Part shown: positions 43,909-56,421 of the stretch, piece by piece
How positions within the stretch are numbered: position 1 is the stretch's first letter
Layout: each line of letters opens with the position of its first letter
Notes under the pieces: model-generated
What the model saw: only the letters and a program-made list of their open reading frames with translations
Databases searched by the model: none
What the model was told of the DNA's origin: nothing
Translations under genes and position numbers: made by a program
Origin: Cryptomeria japonica
Lineage: Eukaryota; Streptophyta; Pinopsida; Cupressales; Cupressaceae
Length of the DNA stretch: 64,000 nt
Reading direction: 5' to 3'
Assembly (NCBI RefSeq): GCF_030272615.1
Contig: NC_081411.1
Location: forward strand, 182,302,977-182,366,976

Positions 43909-46900
43909 ATGAAGAGGGAAGGTCCTAAGTTCAACAGAGATAACTTCAAGATATGGAATGATAGAATGAAGATTTACATCAAGATTTTGGGTGCTCAACA
44001 CTGGAGCTATGTTGAGAATTCCTATGTGATTCCCACTGACACTCTGACTGATGATCAAAAGAGAGAGATTCAGGAAAATGGGCAAGTCATGGAAGCCCTT
44101 ATCAGTAGCCTGTCAAATATTGAGTTTATTGATGTACAAGACAAGGACACTCCTAAAGACGTATGAGACAAATTGGAAACTATTTATGGTGGTGATGAAC
44201 ATGTAAAGCAAGCTAAGGAAGAGAGCCTTAGAGGAAAATTTGAGGACATGAGGATGGTTGAAGGTGAGACCATTCAACAATATGGTATAAGAATCAAGAC
44301 TATTGTTGGAGATATCAAGAGCACTAGTGGAACCATTGATGATGCCACCATTGTTAGTAAAGTCCTGAGATCATTGTTACCAATCTAGGAAATCAGATTT
44401 GTTGCTATCCAGGAACTAAGGGCTATTGATAAAACCAAGGTATCCTTAGACTCTATCATCACAAAGTTAACTGCATATGAGCTGAATAGCTATGATGGCA
44501 GTTTTCAGATGACTGAGTCAACTTTTAGAGCATCTGTTGCACCAACAAGAAAAGGAAAAGAAGCAAGTATCAATTATGAATCAATTCAAAGTAGGGGTAT
44601 GGATGATGAAGAAATTTTGATAGAGTTTGAAGCTCTTGTTTCCAAGAGACTTCCAAAAGGTACTAGAAAATACAGAGGTAAACTTCCTTTGAAATGTTTT
44701 TCCTGCAACAAGATAGGACATATAGCTGTTAATTGTCCTAACAATGAGAATAAGGATAAACCAGAGAGGTTTAGAAAGTATAAAGGAGGAAATAGAAGAA
44801 ATTGTCTTGTTGTAGTTGATGAAGGTGTCACTGATGAAGAATTTGAGGATGAAGAAAATGAAGACATAGTATTTGTAGCTGTAAAGGAAGAAGTGTCTGA
44901 CAAGAAAGCACTTGTCTCTCTCATTGACAACTCTAATGAGTGGATAATTGATAGTGGTTGTCCTCACCACATGAATGGTGATACAATAATTTTTCTGTCT
45001 CTAGAAGAACATGATGGAGGTGTTGTCAGATTTGGCAATGATGCACCATGTTTGGTGAAAGGTAAAGGATCCATCTCACTGAATGGAAATAGCAGTGCAG
45101 ATGATGTCTATTAGGTAGAAGGTCTTAAGCATAACCTATTGAGTGTTGCTCAGCTAAATGATAAAGGACTCATTCTCGAGTTCAAAGGTCGAGTCTACAG
45201 TATAATTGGAAAGAACGGTGAGCTTATTTCCACTGGTAAGCAGACTAGAGGTAACCTGTTTCAGTTGAATGCCAAGATAAGTTTGTGTCTAATGGCTAAG
45301 TTTGATGACAGTTGGATATGGCATAGGAGACTTTGTCATATAAACTTTGATAATATTGTGAAGGCTAGTAAGATCAAGGAAGTAAGAGGATTGCCTTTGC
45401 TAAACAAACAAGAGAATTGTTTGTGCAAAGAATGTCAACTTGGGAAGGAGTCTTCCTCAACTTTCACAGGTAAGTCTTTTTCAATAGAAAATTTACTTGA
45501 CCTTGTGCATACTGATTTGTGTGGTCCTATGAAAACTAGAAGTCTTTAGGGAGATAGGTATTTCATGATTCTTACTGATGACTGCTCAAGAATGATGTGG
45601 GTCACATTCTTGAAAGACAAGTCCGAGGCTTTTGGAAAGTTCAAAGCCTTTAGAGTATTAGTAGAGAAAGAAAGTGGTCAATAGATAAAATGCCTAAGAA
45701 CTGATGAAGGAGGTGAATTCACTTCTGTTGAATTCAACAAGTACTATGAAGATAGCGGTATCAAGAGGCAGTTGTCTACCCCAAGGACACCACAACATAA
45801 TAGCATAGCAAAAAGAAATAACATGACTATAGTTGAAGCGGCTAGAACAATGCTGATCCAGGGAAAGGTTGCTCACACTTTTTGGAGAGAAGTGGTGAGC
45901 ACTACAGTCTATACTATGAACCGAGCACTCATAAAGAAAGGTAGAGTTAAAACCCCTTATGAGTATTGGACTAGGAAAACTCCCACTATGAGTTACTTTA
46001 AAGTGTTTGGTAGTACATGCTATATCAAGAGAGGTGAGCATCTGAGCAAGTATGATGCAAAATGTGATGAAGAAATATTTTTGGGATATTCCACTAAGAG
46101 AAAAGCTCTCAGGTGCTACAACAATAGAACACAGAAAATTGTTGAGAGTATCAATGTCAGGGTTGGTGAATCCCTTGAGGAAACCTGCAATGAAGAAGTG
46201 GAAGACGAACTGGGTATAAGCTAGTAAAGAGCTCAGTGTTCCTATACCGGTAGAAGCTGTAGTAGGAGAAGAAGAAGAGGTAAGTGAAGGAGAAGAAGAA
46301 AAGCTAGTAGATCAGGCTAGAGTCATTTCTAGATATGTGAAGCTACATCATGACCCAAAGAAAATTATAGGAGATAAAGATGCAGGGATACTCACAAGAA
46401 GAAAAGTGAAGGAGAACTCTTGCGTGATTTCTGAGTTTGAACCCAAGACTTCCAAAGAAGCACTTATGGATGAAGACTGGATTAAAGCAATGGAAGAGGA
46501 GCTAGACCAGATAGAAAAGAGTGCAACATGGTCTCTGGTACCCAAACTAGAACACAAAAATGTCGTAGGTACCAAATGGGTCTTCAAGAATAAGCTGAAT
46601 GAAGAAGGCACAGTTGTAAGGAACAAGGCTAGGCTTGTATGCAAAGGATATGCTCAAGAGGAGGGAGAAGACTATGGAGAAACCTTTGCTCCTATGGCTA
46701 GAATAGAAGGTGTCCAAATGCTACTTGCACTTGTAGCATTTAAGGGATTTAAGGCTTATCAGATGGATGTGAAGTCTATGTTTTTTAATGGAATCATAGA
46801 AGAGGAAGTGTATATTGAGCAACCAGAAGGGTTTGCCTTATCAGAAGATAGTGACATGGTGTGCAGATTACACAAGGCCTTGTATGGATTGAAACAAGCA

Positions 46901-47280
46901 CCTAGGGCATGGTATGAAAGGTTACACTCTCATCTTGTGAAGATTGGATTTCAGAGAACAAGTGAGGATAGCAACATCTACTTGAAATCTAAAGGTGGTC
47001 AGATCCTAATTTGTGAAGTATTTGTAGATGACATAATCTTTGGAGGAGATGATAAAATGAGTCATCTGTTTGCAAATGAAATGAAGAAAGAGTTTGAGAT
47101 GTCTCTAATTAGAGAGATAAAGTTCTTCATTGGTATACAAATTCAGCAAATGAAAGAGGGTATCTTTATTACCCAGTCCAAATATGTCAAAGAGGTATTG
47201 AAGACCTTTGGCATGGAGGAGAGCAAACCGATTGGTACACCGATGGTGATCGATTGTAAACTAACTAAGGAAGATGATTC
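43909..47280 (+). pseudogene. Element D gag-pol polyprotein, broken and truncated
   Basis: The start is ATG 43909 (MKREGPKFNRDNFKIW). Gag is followed by an intact CCHC knuckle 'CFSCNKIGHIAVNCP', protease 'WIIDSGCPHHM', 'IWHRRLCH', integrase 'HTDLCGPMKT' and 'RTDEGGEF', reverse transcriptase 'VYIEQPEGF', 'GLKQAPRAWYE' and 'VFVDDIIFGG', then truncation. Stops occur at 44164 (TGA for an expected Trp), 44386, 45112 (TAG for Trp), 45547 (TAG for Gln), 45682 and 46222, and a frame change lies between 46224 and 46337. The last few residues before the apparent stop at 47318 are LTR sequence of element E. Confidence 0.9.
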
Positions 47281-48333
47281 TGTTGATATTTTGGATATGT
47301 TGGTATGGTTTTGTCATTGATGTCAACACTTGTCAACACTTATCAGCACTTGGAGATTCTTGGTTATGTTGACCGACATGTTCAATGACTTATGCACAGT
47401 CACTGATATCTGGTTCACCGATAGGTTATATTATTCACCGGCACTTGGAATGACTTGGAGATTACTTGGTTATGTCAAAGAAATTGTTTGGACACTTTAT
47501 TTTGGTGATTTGGTCATTGGTCTAATCAGGTTTGCATATTTGCTAGTACCGACAAATAGGTCTAGGTTATGGACCGAGAAGCATATCCACTCCAGATCAG
47601 CACGACACGTTATGAAGATGATTTATTATTATTGTAAATGAATTGAGCCGACATGATGCACTACATATTGATTCATTTGTAATTGATTTTATTGTAATAT
47701 CTTTAGTGAGCTGACCTACTCATTTGGTCTTAGGTTTTGGTATATATGTAAGATCTCATTTGTGAGATTGTAGTAGTGAGTGTGAAAAGGAATATAATAA
47801 GGTATATGCAAATATAAGGAGAGCTATACACGTAGACATCATTCAAGATTCAAGGAAGTTTTGAAGAAGGAAAATCAGAGCTTAATCGGTACTAAATCCA
47901 GCATATAAAGATGCTATTTTGAGCAGTACATTATCATTGGATTTAACCATCCAATTGTAGTCAGTGTGACTCCCATTTTGTGATTGAGCAATGAGCTCTA
48001 GGCAGTTGGCCTTTCTGCATGTGCAAAATCCATATTGTACACACATACTATCTATAGTAGTATCATCTGATTGTGGATAAGGTTTCCCACCATTCTTTTT
48101 CCCCTTACATTGTTTCCACGTACAAATATTTGTGTTATGTGTTGTGGATTTTATTTGTATTTCTATTTCATGCATTAAACTTTACCGGTACTACAATTAA
48201 CTGTTAAGATTGTCTATTGGCATAAAGTTTAGTTTACCGGTATTTTGCATTAGGTTTGGATCAATCATATTTGGTTTGAAATTTATTGACAACTGATTCA
48301 CCCCGCCCTCTCAATTGTCTCTGGGACCTAACA
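47281..48333 (+). repeat. Element E 5' LTR
   Basis: 1053 bp, TGTTGATATTTTGG...CCTAACA, beginning exactly where D's pol stops making sense and ending next to a primer site. No second copy of this LTR is in the window. Confidence 0.82.
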
Positions 48334-48348
48334 ATTGGTATTAGAGCC
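48334..48348 (+). promoter_or_regulatory. Element E primer-binding site
   Basis: ATTGGTATTAGAGCC follows the LTR; one mismatch to the initiator tRNA-Met site. Confidence 0.85.
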
Positions 48349-48390
48349 TTGTCCTCTTTTTACAAAAGTTTAGCAACTTTAGGAGATCCT

Positions 48391-48469
48391 ATGTCTTCTA
48401 ACTATTTCAGGAAGGATAGTCTGAAACTTGATGGAACTAAATATGGCATATTAAAGATAAGAATGGAGA
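48391..48469 (+). pseudogene. Element E gag, first part
   Basis: The start ATG at 48391 opens a typical Copia gag N terminus ('SNYFRKDSLKLDGTKYGILK'). It is cut after 79 bases by element F; the continuation begins at 56422. GGAGA at 48465-48469 is the left target duplication of F. Confidence 0.78.
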
Positions 48470-49732
48470 TGATGAACACAGAATACCACTGAGAGGGGGG
48501 TGAATCAGTGGTTCCTAGATCTATTATTTTTCTTGACAATCTTAACAATGTCAATCTTATTCTTTAATCTTATAAAGTGTTAGACAAGGAATATAATTAA
48601 AAAAACCAAAGAGCCCATGTACACACAGTCAAGCCACAACACCAGATTTACGAGGAAAACTCAACATGAGAAAAACCTCGGTGAGAAAAGTTGCTGAAGT
48701 CTACTGCTCCAATCCATCCTCACAAGTAAAACACAGATTTACATAGATTTTTGGGCACCAACCCAAGGAGCGCCAACCCCTGCACCAAGCTCAGACTTGG
48801 CGATGTATATTGAAATACTGATTAAATGTGATTAAGGATTCTTGTTACAAATGAGTTTTGCAACTTTTGAATCAATTAACTCACCATGTCTACACACACA
48901 GTGCCACTCCAGGATGCTGCCTGCACTTTCACACCTCACTGATTTAGCACAACCACTCTATTGAGAAACTACCGGTACAAGCCACTCATCGGTCTGCTTG
49001 CTACCTCATACTGTAACTTGATCGAAACCTTTCCTACAATCTCCTGCTCCTTACTTCCTTCTTCTCACTACACTTCAGTTCCATGCACTTCACCACCACA
49101 ACATCATCCCCTTTTCATTGATCCCTTTTCTTATCAAATAGGTTCTCGCCAAAAAGGCAGATTCAAAAATCCAGACGGTTAGGGTTTCTACACCATCCTC
49201 GAGGCAAATTAGATCCAATCAGATATACAAGATCTGATCTCCTTGATGTCCATTATTCTTCTCTGTCATTTTTGCACTTTTCTGGATATGGGAAATGTGA
49301 TCCTTCATTTTTTATTTTCATTTTATAGATTGACATTAATGCTCCTTCTGTTTCCTTCTCGAGGTGATCTTTCAATCCAATCTTCTATCTTTGATCCAGA
49401 TGCCAACTACTCCCCTAATTTTCCTCTTACATTCCTTCTTCCTCGCACCACAATCAATCTGATATGATTCCTAGATATGAGGTTCCTTCATTAATGATGA
49501 GTATCAGTTTCATCAACCCTATGAGTGAAACTTCACCAACTACACCCTACTTGCCACCTCAGCTTCTCGCAACATTACACCAATCAAGAAATGACCTTCT
49601 CAAGTTCTTCATCGGTCAAGTTTATCACGTGTTAACTAGTATAGCATCTAGTATTGGTTGCACACCTTAACACTCTGCCTTTTCATCTCCACCAGTTGAA
49701 ATCAATGACAACTCAATACCAAAATGCCAACA
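48470..49732 (-). repeat. Element F 3' LTR (left)
   Basis: 1263 bp, TGATGAACAC...GCCAACA on the plus strand. Very similar to 55163-56416 apart from substitutions and a roughly 12-base length difference near 48775. Confidence 0.93.
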
Positions 49733-49870
49733 ATCTCCCCCTTTGGCATTGATGTCAACTTCACACATTCCACTACATACCAGTTCCATTCTCCCCCTTT
49801 AACACAATGACAAAGGGTACTTGCACACTCCCCCTGTGCTTCACACAAGGCTCCCCCTGAGCCACACAAA
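49733..49870 (-). promoter_or_regulatory. Element F multiple polypurine tracts
   Basis: CTCCCCC on the plus strand recurs at about 49735, 49792, 49830 and 49851; these are GGGGGAG tracts on the element strand. The first abuts the LTR. Confidence 0.8.
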
Positions 49871-49904
49871 CCTTCTATGTAGATGATACAACTCCCAAAT
49901 TGTG

Positions 49905-52663
49905 TCAAAGATATTCAAATGTGCTTACTAGTAGAAGTTTGGTGAAAATCTCTGCTACTTGATCACCATTAGGAACATAATCCATTCTTACTTCTTGCCC
50001 TTCAACCTTCTCTCTAAGGAAGTGGTATTTTATTGCAATATGTTTTGTTCTAGAATGCATGACCGGATTCTTTGCTATGTTGATTGCACTTGAATTGTCA
50101 CACCGGATGAGAATGGGATCAGTAATTTCCACTTGGATATCTTTGAGAGTTTGCTTCATCTAGAGCACTTGAGAGCAACATGTAGCAACAACAATGTATT
50201 CAACTTCAGACATGGATAGAGAGACCAAGGCATGCTTCTTGCTATGCCATGAGACCAACCAGTCATTCAGAAAGACTGCACCACCACTTGTGCTCTTCCT
50301 ATCATCTATGCAGCCTGCCCAGTTAGCATCAGTGTATGCTTCCAAAATGAAATTTCCCTGCTTAGGATACCATAGTCCATGATTGAGTGTTCCTTGTAGA
50401 TACCTAAAGATTCAGGTAACAACATTCAAGTGAGAGTGCTTTAGTGTAGCTTGAAATCTGGCCACCATGCATACTGCCTGAACTATATCTGGTCTTGAAG
50501 CAGTTAGGTATAGTAGACTGCCTATCATGGATCTGTACAGAGTTTGATCCAATACCAGTGATTCTTCATCTTTACTTAATTTACTGCCAATCACCATGGG
50601 AGTGCTTACTGGTTTGCAATCTTCCAGTTGGAATTTCTTCAGCATCTCCTTTGCATACTTGACCTGTGAGATAAAGATTCCTTTATCCTTCTGTAGAATC
50701 TGCTAGCCTAGGAAGTAAGTCAATTCACCCAACATTGACATCTCAAATTCTGACTGCATCTGATCCGCAAATTCTTTGCAGAGAGTATCCTTATTGCCAC
50801 AAAAAATGATGTCATTTACATATACAATCACAATAATCATGTGATCCCCATCTTTCCTTATGTGCAAATTGTTGTCAGCACTTCCCTTTTTGAATCCCTG
50901 TTTCTTTACTTGTAGATCTAATCTTGAGTACCATGCTTTGGGGGCTTTCTTAAGACCATATAGATCTTTCTTTAGTTGGCATAAAAAAGTCTCATCACAT
51001 AGAAGGAATCCTTCAGGTTGCTCCATGTATACCTCTTCTTCCAAATTTCCATTTAGAAAAGCTGATTTTACATCCATTTGGTACACTTTGTAGCCCTTGT
51101 AGGCAGAGTAAGCTAGAAACATCCCAATTGCCTCCAATCTAGCCACTAGTGCAAATGTTTCTTCAAAGTCGATCCCTTCTACCTAAGAGTATCCTTTGCA
51201 CACTAGTCTAGCTTTGTGTCTCACAACCTTACCTTCTTCATTCATTTTATTCCAGTAGACCCACTTTGTGTCAATAATGTTCTTGTCTTCCAGTCTGGGA
51301 ACCAAATCCCAAGTTTTGTTCTTCTCAATCTGGTGCATTTATTCTTCCATGGCATCTATCCATTCTTGTTTCTTTCTGGCCTCAATTAAGGTTTTGGGTT
51401 TAACTTTAGACATGAGGCATAGGTTGACCTGTTCATCATTTCGGGCAAGTCTTCTTCTGGTCTGCACACCATCACTCTTATTTCTTAGAATTTGCTCTTC
51501 TGGATGATTCAGCTGTACATACCAATTTGGAATCTTTTGAGGTGCTGCCTTTGGCTCAGTATCCAGCTAAACTTCTATATTTTCATCATTGGAGTCATCA
51601 TTCTAGTTGGTATGTGGTTGACATCCTTTGTGAATGTTCTCATCAACTCTTACATGCACACTTTCAACAATCTGTCTTAGTCTTTTATTGTAGCATTTGT
51701 AGGTCTTGTTGTTTGATGAGTAACCAAGGAAGATCCCTTCATCACTCCTAGAGTCAAAACTTCCCAAACCATTCATGTCTCTCTTAATGAAGCATTTTCC
51801 TCCCAAAACTTTGAAGCATTTAACTGATGGTTTCTAATCATACCATAATTCATAAGGTGTCATTTTGTTGTTTGTTCTTAATTGAACCCGGTTCGAGGTG
51901 TATGCAGTAGTATGGACAGCTTCTTTCCAATACGTATCTAGTAGATTGGCCTCATTCAACATAGTTTTGGTCATCTCCTTGATTGTTTTGTTTTTCCTTT
52001 CTACCACACCATTTTGTAGTGGTATTCTAGGAGTAGAGTATTGTCTTCTAATTCCATGTTTTTCAGAATAATCTTTAAATTCATCTGATGTGAACTCCAC
52101 ACCTATCTGATCTCAGACATTTTACTTTGTATCCACTTTCCTTTTCCACCATCTTTCAAAAGATCTTAAATCTTTCGAATGCTTGTGATTTATCTTGCAG
52201 AAAGGTGACCCATATCATCCTTGACTAGTCATCAATGAGGAGCATGAAGTATCTTTCACCAACAAGGGATCTTGTTCTAGTTGGACCACATAGGTCTATA
52301 TGCACAATTTCAAGTGGTTTTGAGGTGTTGTGCTCCTTTGTCTAGAAACTCACTCTTGTTTTCTTTCCTTTTACACATTCATCACAAAATGTGTTAACTA
52401 GTTTTAATGATGGGTGGAATATTTCTTACACACCCTTTTTTTCTCACTGTAACCAAGTTATCAAAATTTATGTGGCCCAATCTTCTGTGCCACAACCAAC
52501 TTTCATCTACTTGTCCTAGAATGCATTGGGACTCATAAAATTTCTTTAGATTATAAATATTTCCATCATTTCTCTTTCCCTCTGCCACCACCTTACCGGT
52601 GTTGTCTTTCTTTATCTGACAGTCAGTTGAGTCAAAGGTGAATTTGTAAACTTTGTCACACAT
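49905..52663 (-). pseudogene. Element F integrase, reverse transcriptase and RNase H, broken
   Basis: Minus-strand order: 'LWHRRLGHINFDNLV', the integrase (frames change between 52390 and 52100), 'YSTPRIPLQNGVVERKN', reverse transcriptase '[12 protein letters not shown]', '[12 protein letters not shown]' and '[12 protein letters not shown]', then RNase H 'YTDANWAGCIDDRKSTSGG' and 'CDNSSAINIAKNPV'. The catalytic YVDD of reverse transcriptase reads YVND, a single G-to-A change that would inactivate it. Stops lie near 51834, 51602, 50702 and 50159. Confidence 0.88.
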
Positions 52664-53893
52664 CTAACTCACACTCAGCAGATTATGTGTAAGGCCTTCC
52701 ACATAATATACATCATGTGCTTTCAGTTTTCCATCAATACTTAGTGTCCCTTTTCCCTTTATTTTGATGGAGGAATTGTCTCCAAACCTTACTGATCCAC
52801 CATTCCAGTCTTCAAGGTTGATGAATTTTCTTTTGTCACCAGTCATATGGTTTGAGCAACCACTATCTACTACCCATAGATTTTTCCTCTCAACATGCAA
52901 GGTAATATGCACCAAGAGACTTAATTCTGCCTTTTCCTTTCCTTTTTCAACCCAAACTGGTTTGATTTCCTTCTTCTTCTCAACTCCTGCATTTTGCTCG
53001 GGTTCAGATACAATCCTTTGATCAGGATTATCCTTTACTTGCTTGCTCTTCTTGTTTCTGCATAATTTGGTTAAGTGTCCAAATTCTTGACAATTATAGC
53101 ATTTTATGTTTTCAATAAAGGAACCACCCTTAATACTATTGTAGGATGCCTGTTGGTTCTCCCTGTATTCAAAGCGCTTATGTCCATATCCATTGCATTG
53201 ATAGAAAACAACATTCATGTTGCGGAGTGCATTAAATGAATTTCTACTTTCAAAATTCATAGAGGGTTTATTGTTTAGCCTACAATCATCTATTCTGTGC
53301 CCAAATTTATTGCACCGGTAACAGTAACCATGAAAATTTGATACATATCGGTCGTCATGTCTTGGTCCTGAGTGGAACTGCATCATTGGGGGTCTTTTGT
53401 TCATGTTGTTGAATCTGGTGAAACCTTTTTGTTCAATCTTGGCATTCCTCCTTGGACTTGCAAATTTATTCAAGAAATGTGATCTCTAGTTCATTTATGC
53501 ATACCGGTTTGGGTGTCAATTTCTAATAGAATTAGCATAAGTCTTTTTGTTGGTTTTATTGCCTATAGTGAATGTATTCTTTTCTTCTTCTTTATTTGAG
53601 GAGGTGAATACTATCTCTTTGTCAGATTTGTCTTTGTGAGTTGACCCTTGACCAACTTCAAAACCTAAACTGCCAGTGTTTTTGGGTGGCTTTTGTTTTC
53701 TTAACATCTTATTCAGGGCTTTAGTGCTGCCTTCAAATTTTCTTCTTATCTTTATCTCTTCCTTTTTTTCTTCAAGCTCCTTTTTGAGCTTTAATATTTC
53801 TGCCTCAAGCTTTTGAAATTCCTTTTCTTTCTTTGGTAGGTCAAGGGCAGTAACTTCACCGATTCTCTTAGTTTCTTCCAGGTGCAACTTCAA
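52664..53893 (-). pseudogene. Element F coiled-coil, triple-CCHC and protease segment
   Basis: Following gag by a frame change, 53893-53516 gives a Glu/Lys-rich coiled coil ('LKKELEEKKEEIKIRRKFE'). 53473-52664 gives three knuckle-like motifs, 'CYRCNKFGHRIDDC', 'FYQCNGYGHKRFEY' (decayed) and 'CYNCQEFGHLTKLC', then protease 'LWVVDSGCSNHMTGD'. A second cluster of knuckles after the gag knuckle is more than most Copia elements have. The gag-like protein of element G has the same coiled-coil and CCHC order. Confidence 0.8.
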
Positions 53894-53894
53894 G

Positions 53895-55124
53895 TCAGAT
53901 TTGACTGGATTCTTCTAGAGATTGCTTCAACAGATCTTGTTCATCTATAGCAACAAGATTCACTCTCTTGAGTTCTCTTCTTGTTTTACTTAGTTCTTCA
54001 AGTGCACTGATGAGTTCACTCTCCAAATTCACTTTGGCCTCAATATCTTCATCTTCCTCTTCTTCAATAATTGGTTTGTCAAGTGCCATGAAAAGATTTA
54101 CTTTTCTGTGGTCCTGATGGTCATCATCCTCTGATGCATCCTCATCATCTATTATGTCATCTTCAATGGTATAAAGACTATTTTGGTTCTGGTAGTATCT
54201 TCTTCCCTGCCGATAGTCATTCCTTTCTTTGTCTTTGCTGATAGATCTTCTGAGTTCTCTTGACTCGTCTCCACTAGTATCTTTGTGAGGATAGCTTGTA
54301 GCGAAGTGTACTACCTTCCCACAGTTGAAACATTTTAGTGGTAGTTTTCCTTTGTACCGACCAGATCCCCTTTTGAGCTTCCTAACAAAGTTTGCCACTA
54401 TAGCATCATAATCTTCACTGGATTCTTTATGAGCAGCAACTTCCTTCCCCTTTTTGGTGGTGTTGAAAGTAGCTTCTTTTCTTGAGAAAGTCTCACCTAT
54501 AGTTCTCATCTCATAGGCTGTCAAGGAACCAAATAGTTCATCCATAGTGAAAGTCTTTAGATCCTTGGCTTCTTCTATAGTGGAGACTTTAGTATCATAT
54601 TTGTGAGTGAGAGATCTAAGTATCTTTTTGACAAGAACTTCATTTGCAATATCTTCACAAAGTCCTCTGATAGCATTCATAGTTTCATCAAATCTGTGAA
54701 GATATTCTAGAATTTTGTCATCATCTTTCATTTTAATGCTTTCTAGTTGGCTCCTTAGAGTTTGTAGTTTGGCCTTCCTGACCTTTGTGTCTCCCTCAAA
54801 CAACCTCTACAACTTGTCCCAAGTTTCCTTAGCTGAAGCACAATGCATAACTTTGACAAACTCATTATCAAACAATCCACTCAAAATGACATGTTTAGCC
54901 CTTGCATTATTTTCATACTCCTTCTTTGCATCCAGATTAGTGGGAGGAGTGTTAGGAATAGTATACCCATTCTTGGCTAACATCCATACATCAAAGCCAA
55001 GAGATGAAATATATGTCTCCATTCTTCTGCTCCAGAAGGCATAATTAGATCCATCAAACATGGGAGCTTTTGAGGAAGCAAACTCATTTCTTGCTAGTGT
55101 CCTCAAGGTCCAGAATCTACCCAA
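53895..55124 (-). pseudogene. Element F gag (UBN2) with decayed CCHC
   Basis: The reading 'FASSKAPMFDGSNYAFWSRRMETYI' starts gag; a stop near 54806 separates it from the rest, which shows UBN2-type helices ('LESIKMKDDDKILEYLHRFDE') and the knuckle 'CFNCGKVVHFATSYPH', where the last Cys is Tyr. The protein would form the particle and package RNA. An acidic tail with 'DDEDASEDDDHQDH' follows. Confidence 0.85.
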
Positions 55125-55149
55125 GGTTTAGAGATAACTGGGAACCTTT

Positions 55150-55162
55150 CCCTGATACCAAT
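55150..55162 (-). promoter_or_regulatory. Element F primer-binding site
   Basis: CCCTGATACCAAT on the plus strand, read as ATTGGTATCAGGG, abuts the 5' LTR; close to the initiator tRNA-Met site. Confidence 0.88.
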
Positions 55163-56416
55163 TGATGAACATAGAATACCACTGAGAGGGGAGGTGAATC
55201 AGTGGCTCCCAGATCTATTATTTTTCTTGACAATCTTAACAATGTCAATCTTATGCTTTAATCTTATAAACTATCAGACAAGGAATATAAGAAAGAAAAC
55301 CAAAGAGCCCATGTACACATAGTTAAGCCACAACACAAGATTTATGAGGAAAACTCAACATGAGTAAAACCTCAGTGAGAAAAGTTGCTAAAGTCTACTA
55401 CTCCAATCTAGCCTCATAGGTAAAACACAGATTTATACAAATTTTTGGGCATCAACCCAAGGAGCACCAAGCTCAGACTTGGCGATATATATTGAAATAC
55501 TAATTAAATGCGATTAAGGCTTCTTGTTACAAATGAGTTTTGCAACTTTTGAATCAATTAACTCACTATGTCTACACACACAATATCACTCTAGGATGAT
55601 GCCTGCACTTTCACACCTCACTGATTTAGCACAACCACTCTATTGAGAAACTAACGGTACAAGCCACTCACTGGTCTATTTGCTACCTCGTACTGTAACT
55701 TGATCAAAACCTTTCCTGTAGTCTCCCACTCCTTACTTCCTTCTTCTCACTGCACTTCAGTTCCACACACTTCACCACAACAACATCATTCCATTTTTCA
55801 TTGATCCCTTTTCTTATCAAATAGGTTCCTGCCAAAAAGGCGGATTCAAAAATTTAGACGATTAGGGTTTCTACACCATCTTTGAGGCAAATTTGATCCA
55901 ATTAGATATACAAGATCTGATCTCCTTGATGTTCATCTATTCTTCTCCATCATTTTCATGCTTTTCCGAATATGGGAAACGTAATCCTTCATTTTTTATT
56001 TGCATTTTATAGATTGCCATTAATGCTCCTATTTTTTCCTTCTCAAGGTGATCTTTCAATCTAATCTTCTATCTTTGATTCAGATGCCAACCACTCCCCT
56101 AATCTTTGTCTTACATTCCTTTTCCCTCACGCTGCAATCAGTCTAATACGATTCCTAGATATGCAGTTCCTTCATTAATGACGAGTATCAATTTCATCAA
56201 CCCTACGAGTGAAACTTCACCAGCTATGCCCTACTTGCCACCTTTGCTTCTCATGGCATTACACCAATCAAGACACGGCCTTCCTGAGTTTTTCACCAGT
56301 CAAGTTCATCATGTGTTAACCGGTATAGCATCCAGTATCGATTGCATACCTTAACACTCTGCCTTTTCATCTCCACCGGTTGACATCAATGATAACTTAG
56401 TGCCAAAATGCCAACA
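55163..56416 (-). repeat. Element F 5' LTR (right)
   Basis: 1254 bp with the same ends as 48470-49732, followed directly by the target duplication GGAGA. Confidence 0.93.
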
Positions 56417-56421
56417 GGAGA

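Larger units (their letters stand above)
42427..47280 (+). mobile_element. Element D: Copia (Sirevirus-like) element, cut by element E
   Basis: 5' LTR, primer site and gag-pol through most of reverse transcriptase lie here. At 47281 the pol reading stops abruptly where the LTR of element E begins. RNase H, polypurine tracts and the 3' LTR of D are not in the window. Protein similarity shows the same family as element B, in the opposite orientation. Confidence 0.88.
48470..56416 (-). mobile_element. Element F: Copia (Sirevirus-like) element nested in gag of element E
   Basis: A complete 7947-bp element: LTRs 48470-49732 and 55163-56416, exact target duplication GGAGA at 48465-48469 and 56417-56421, primer site at 55150-55162 and multiple polypurine tracts. 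Gag-pol reads on the minus strand in Copia order. It separates the two halves of E's gag, so it is younger than E. Confidence 0.95.
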
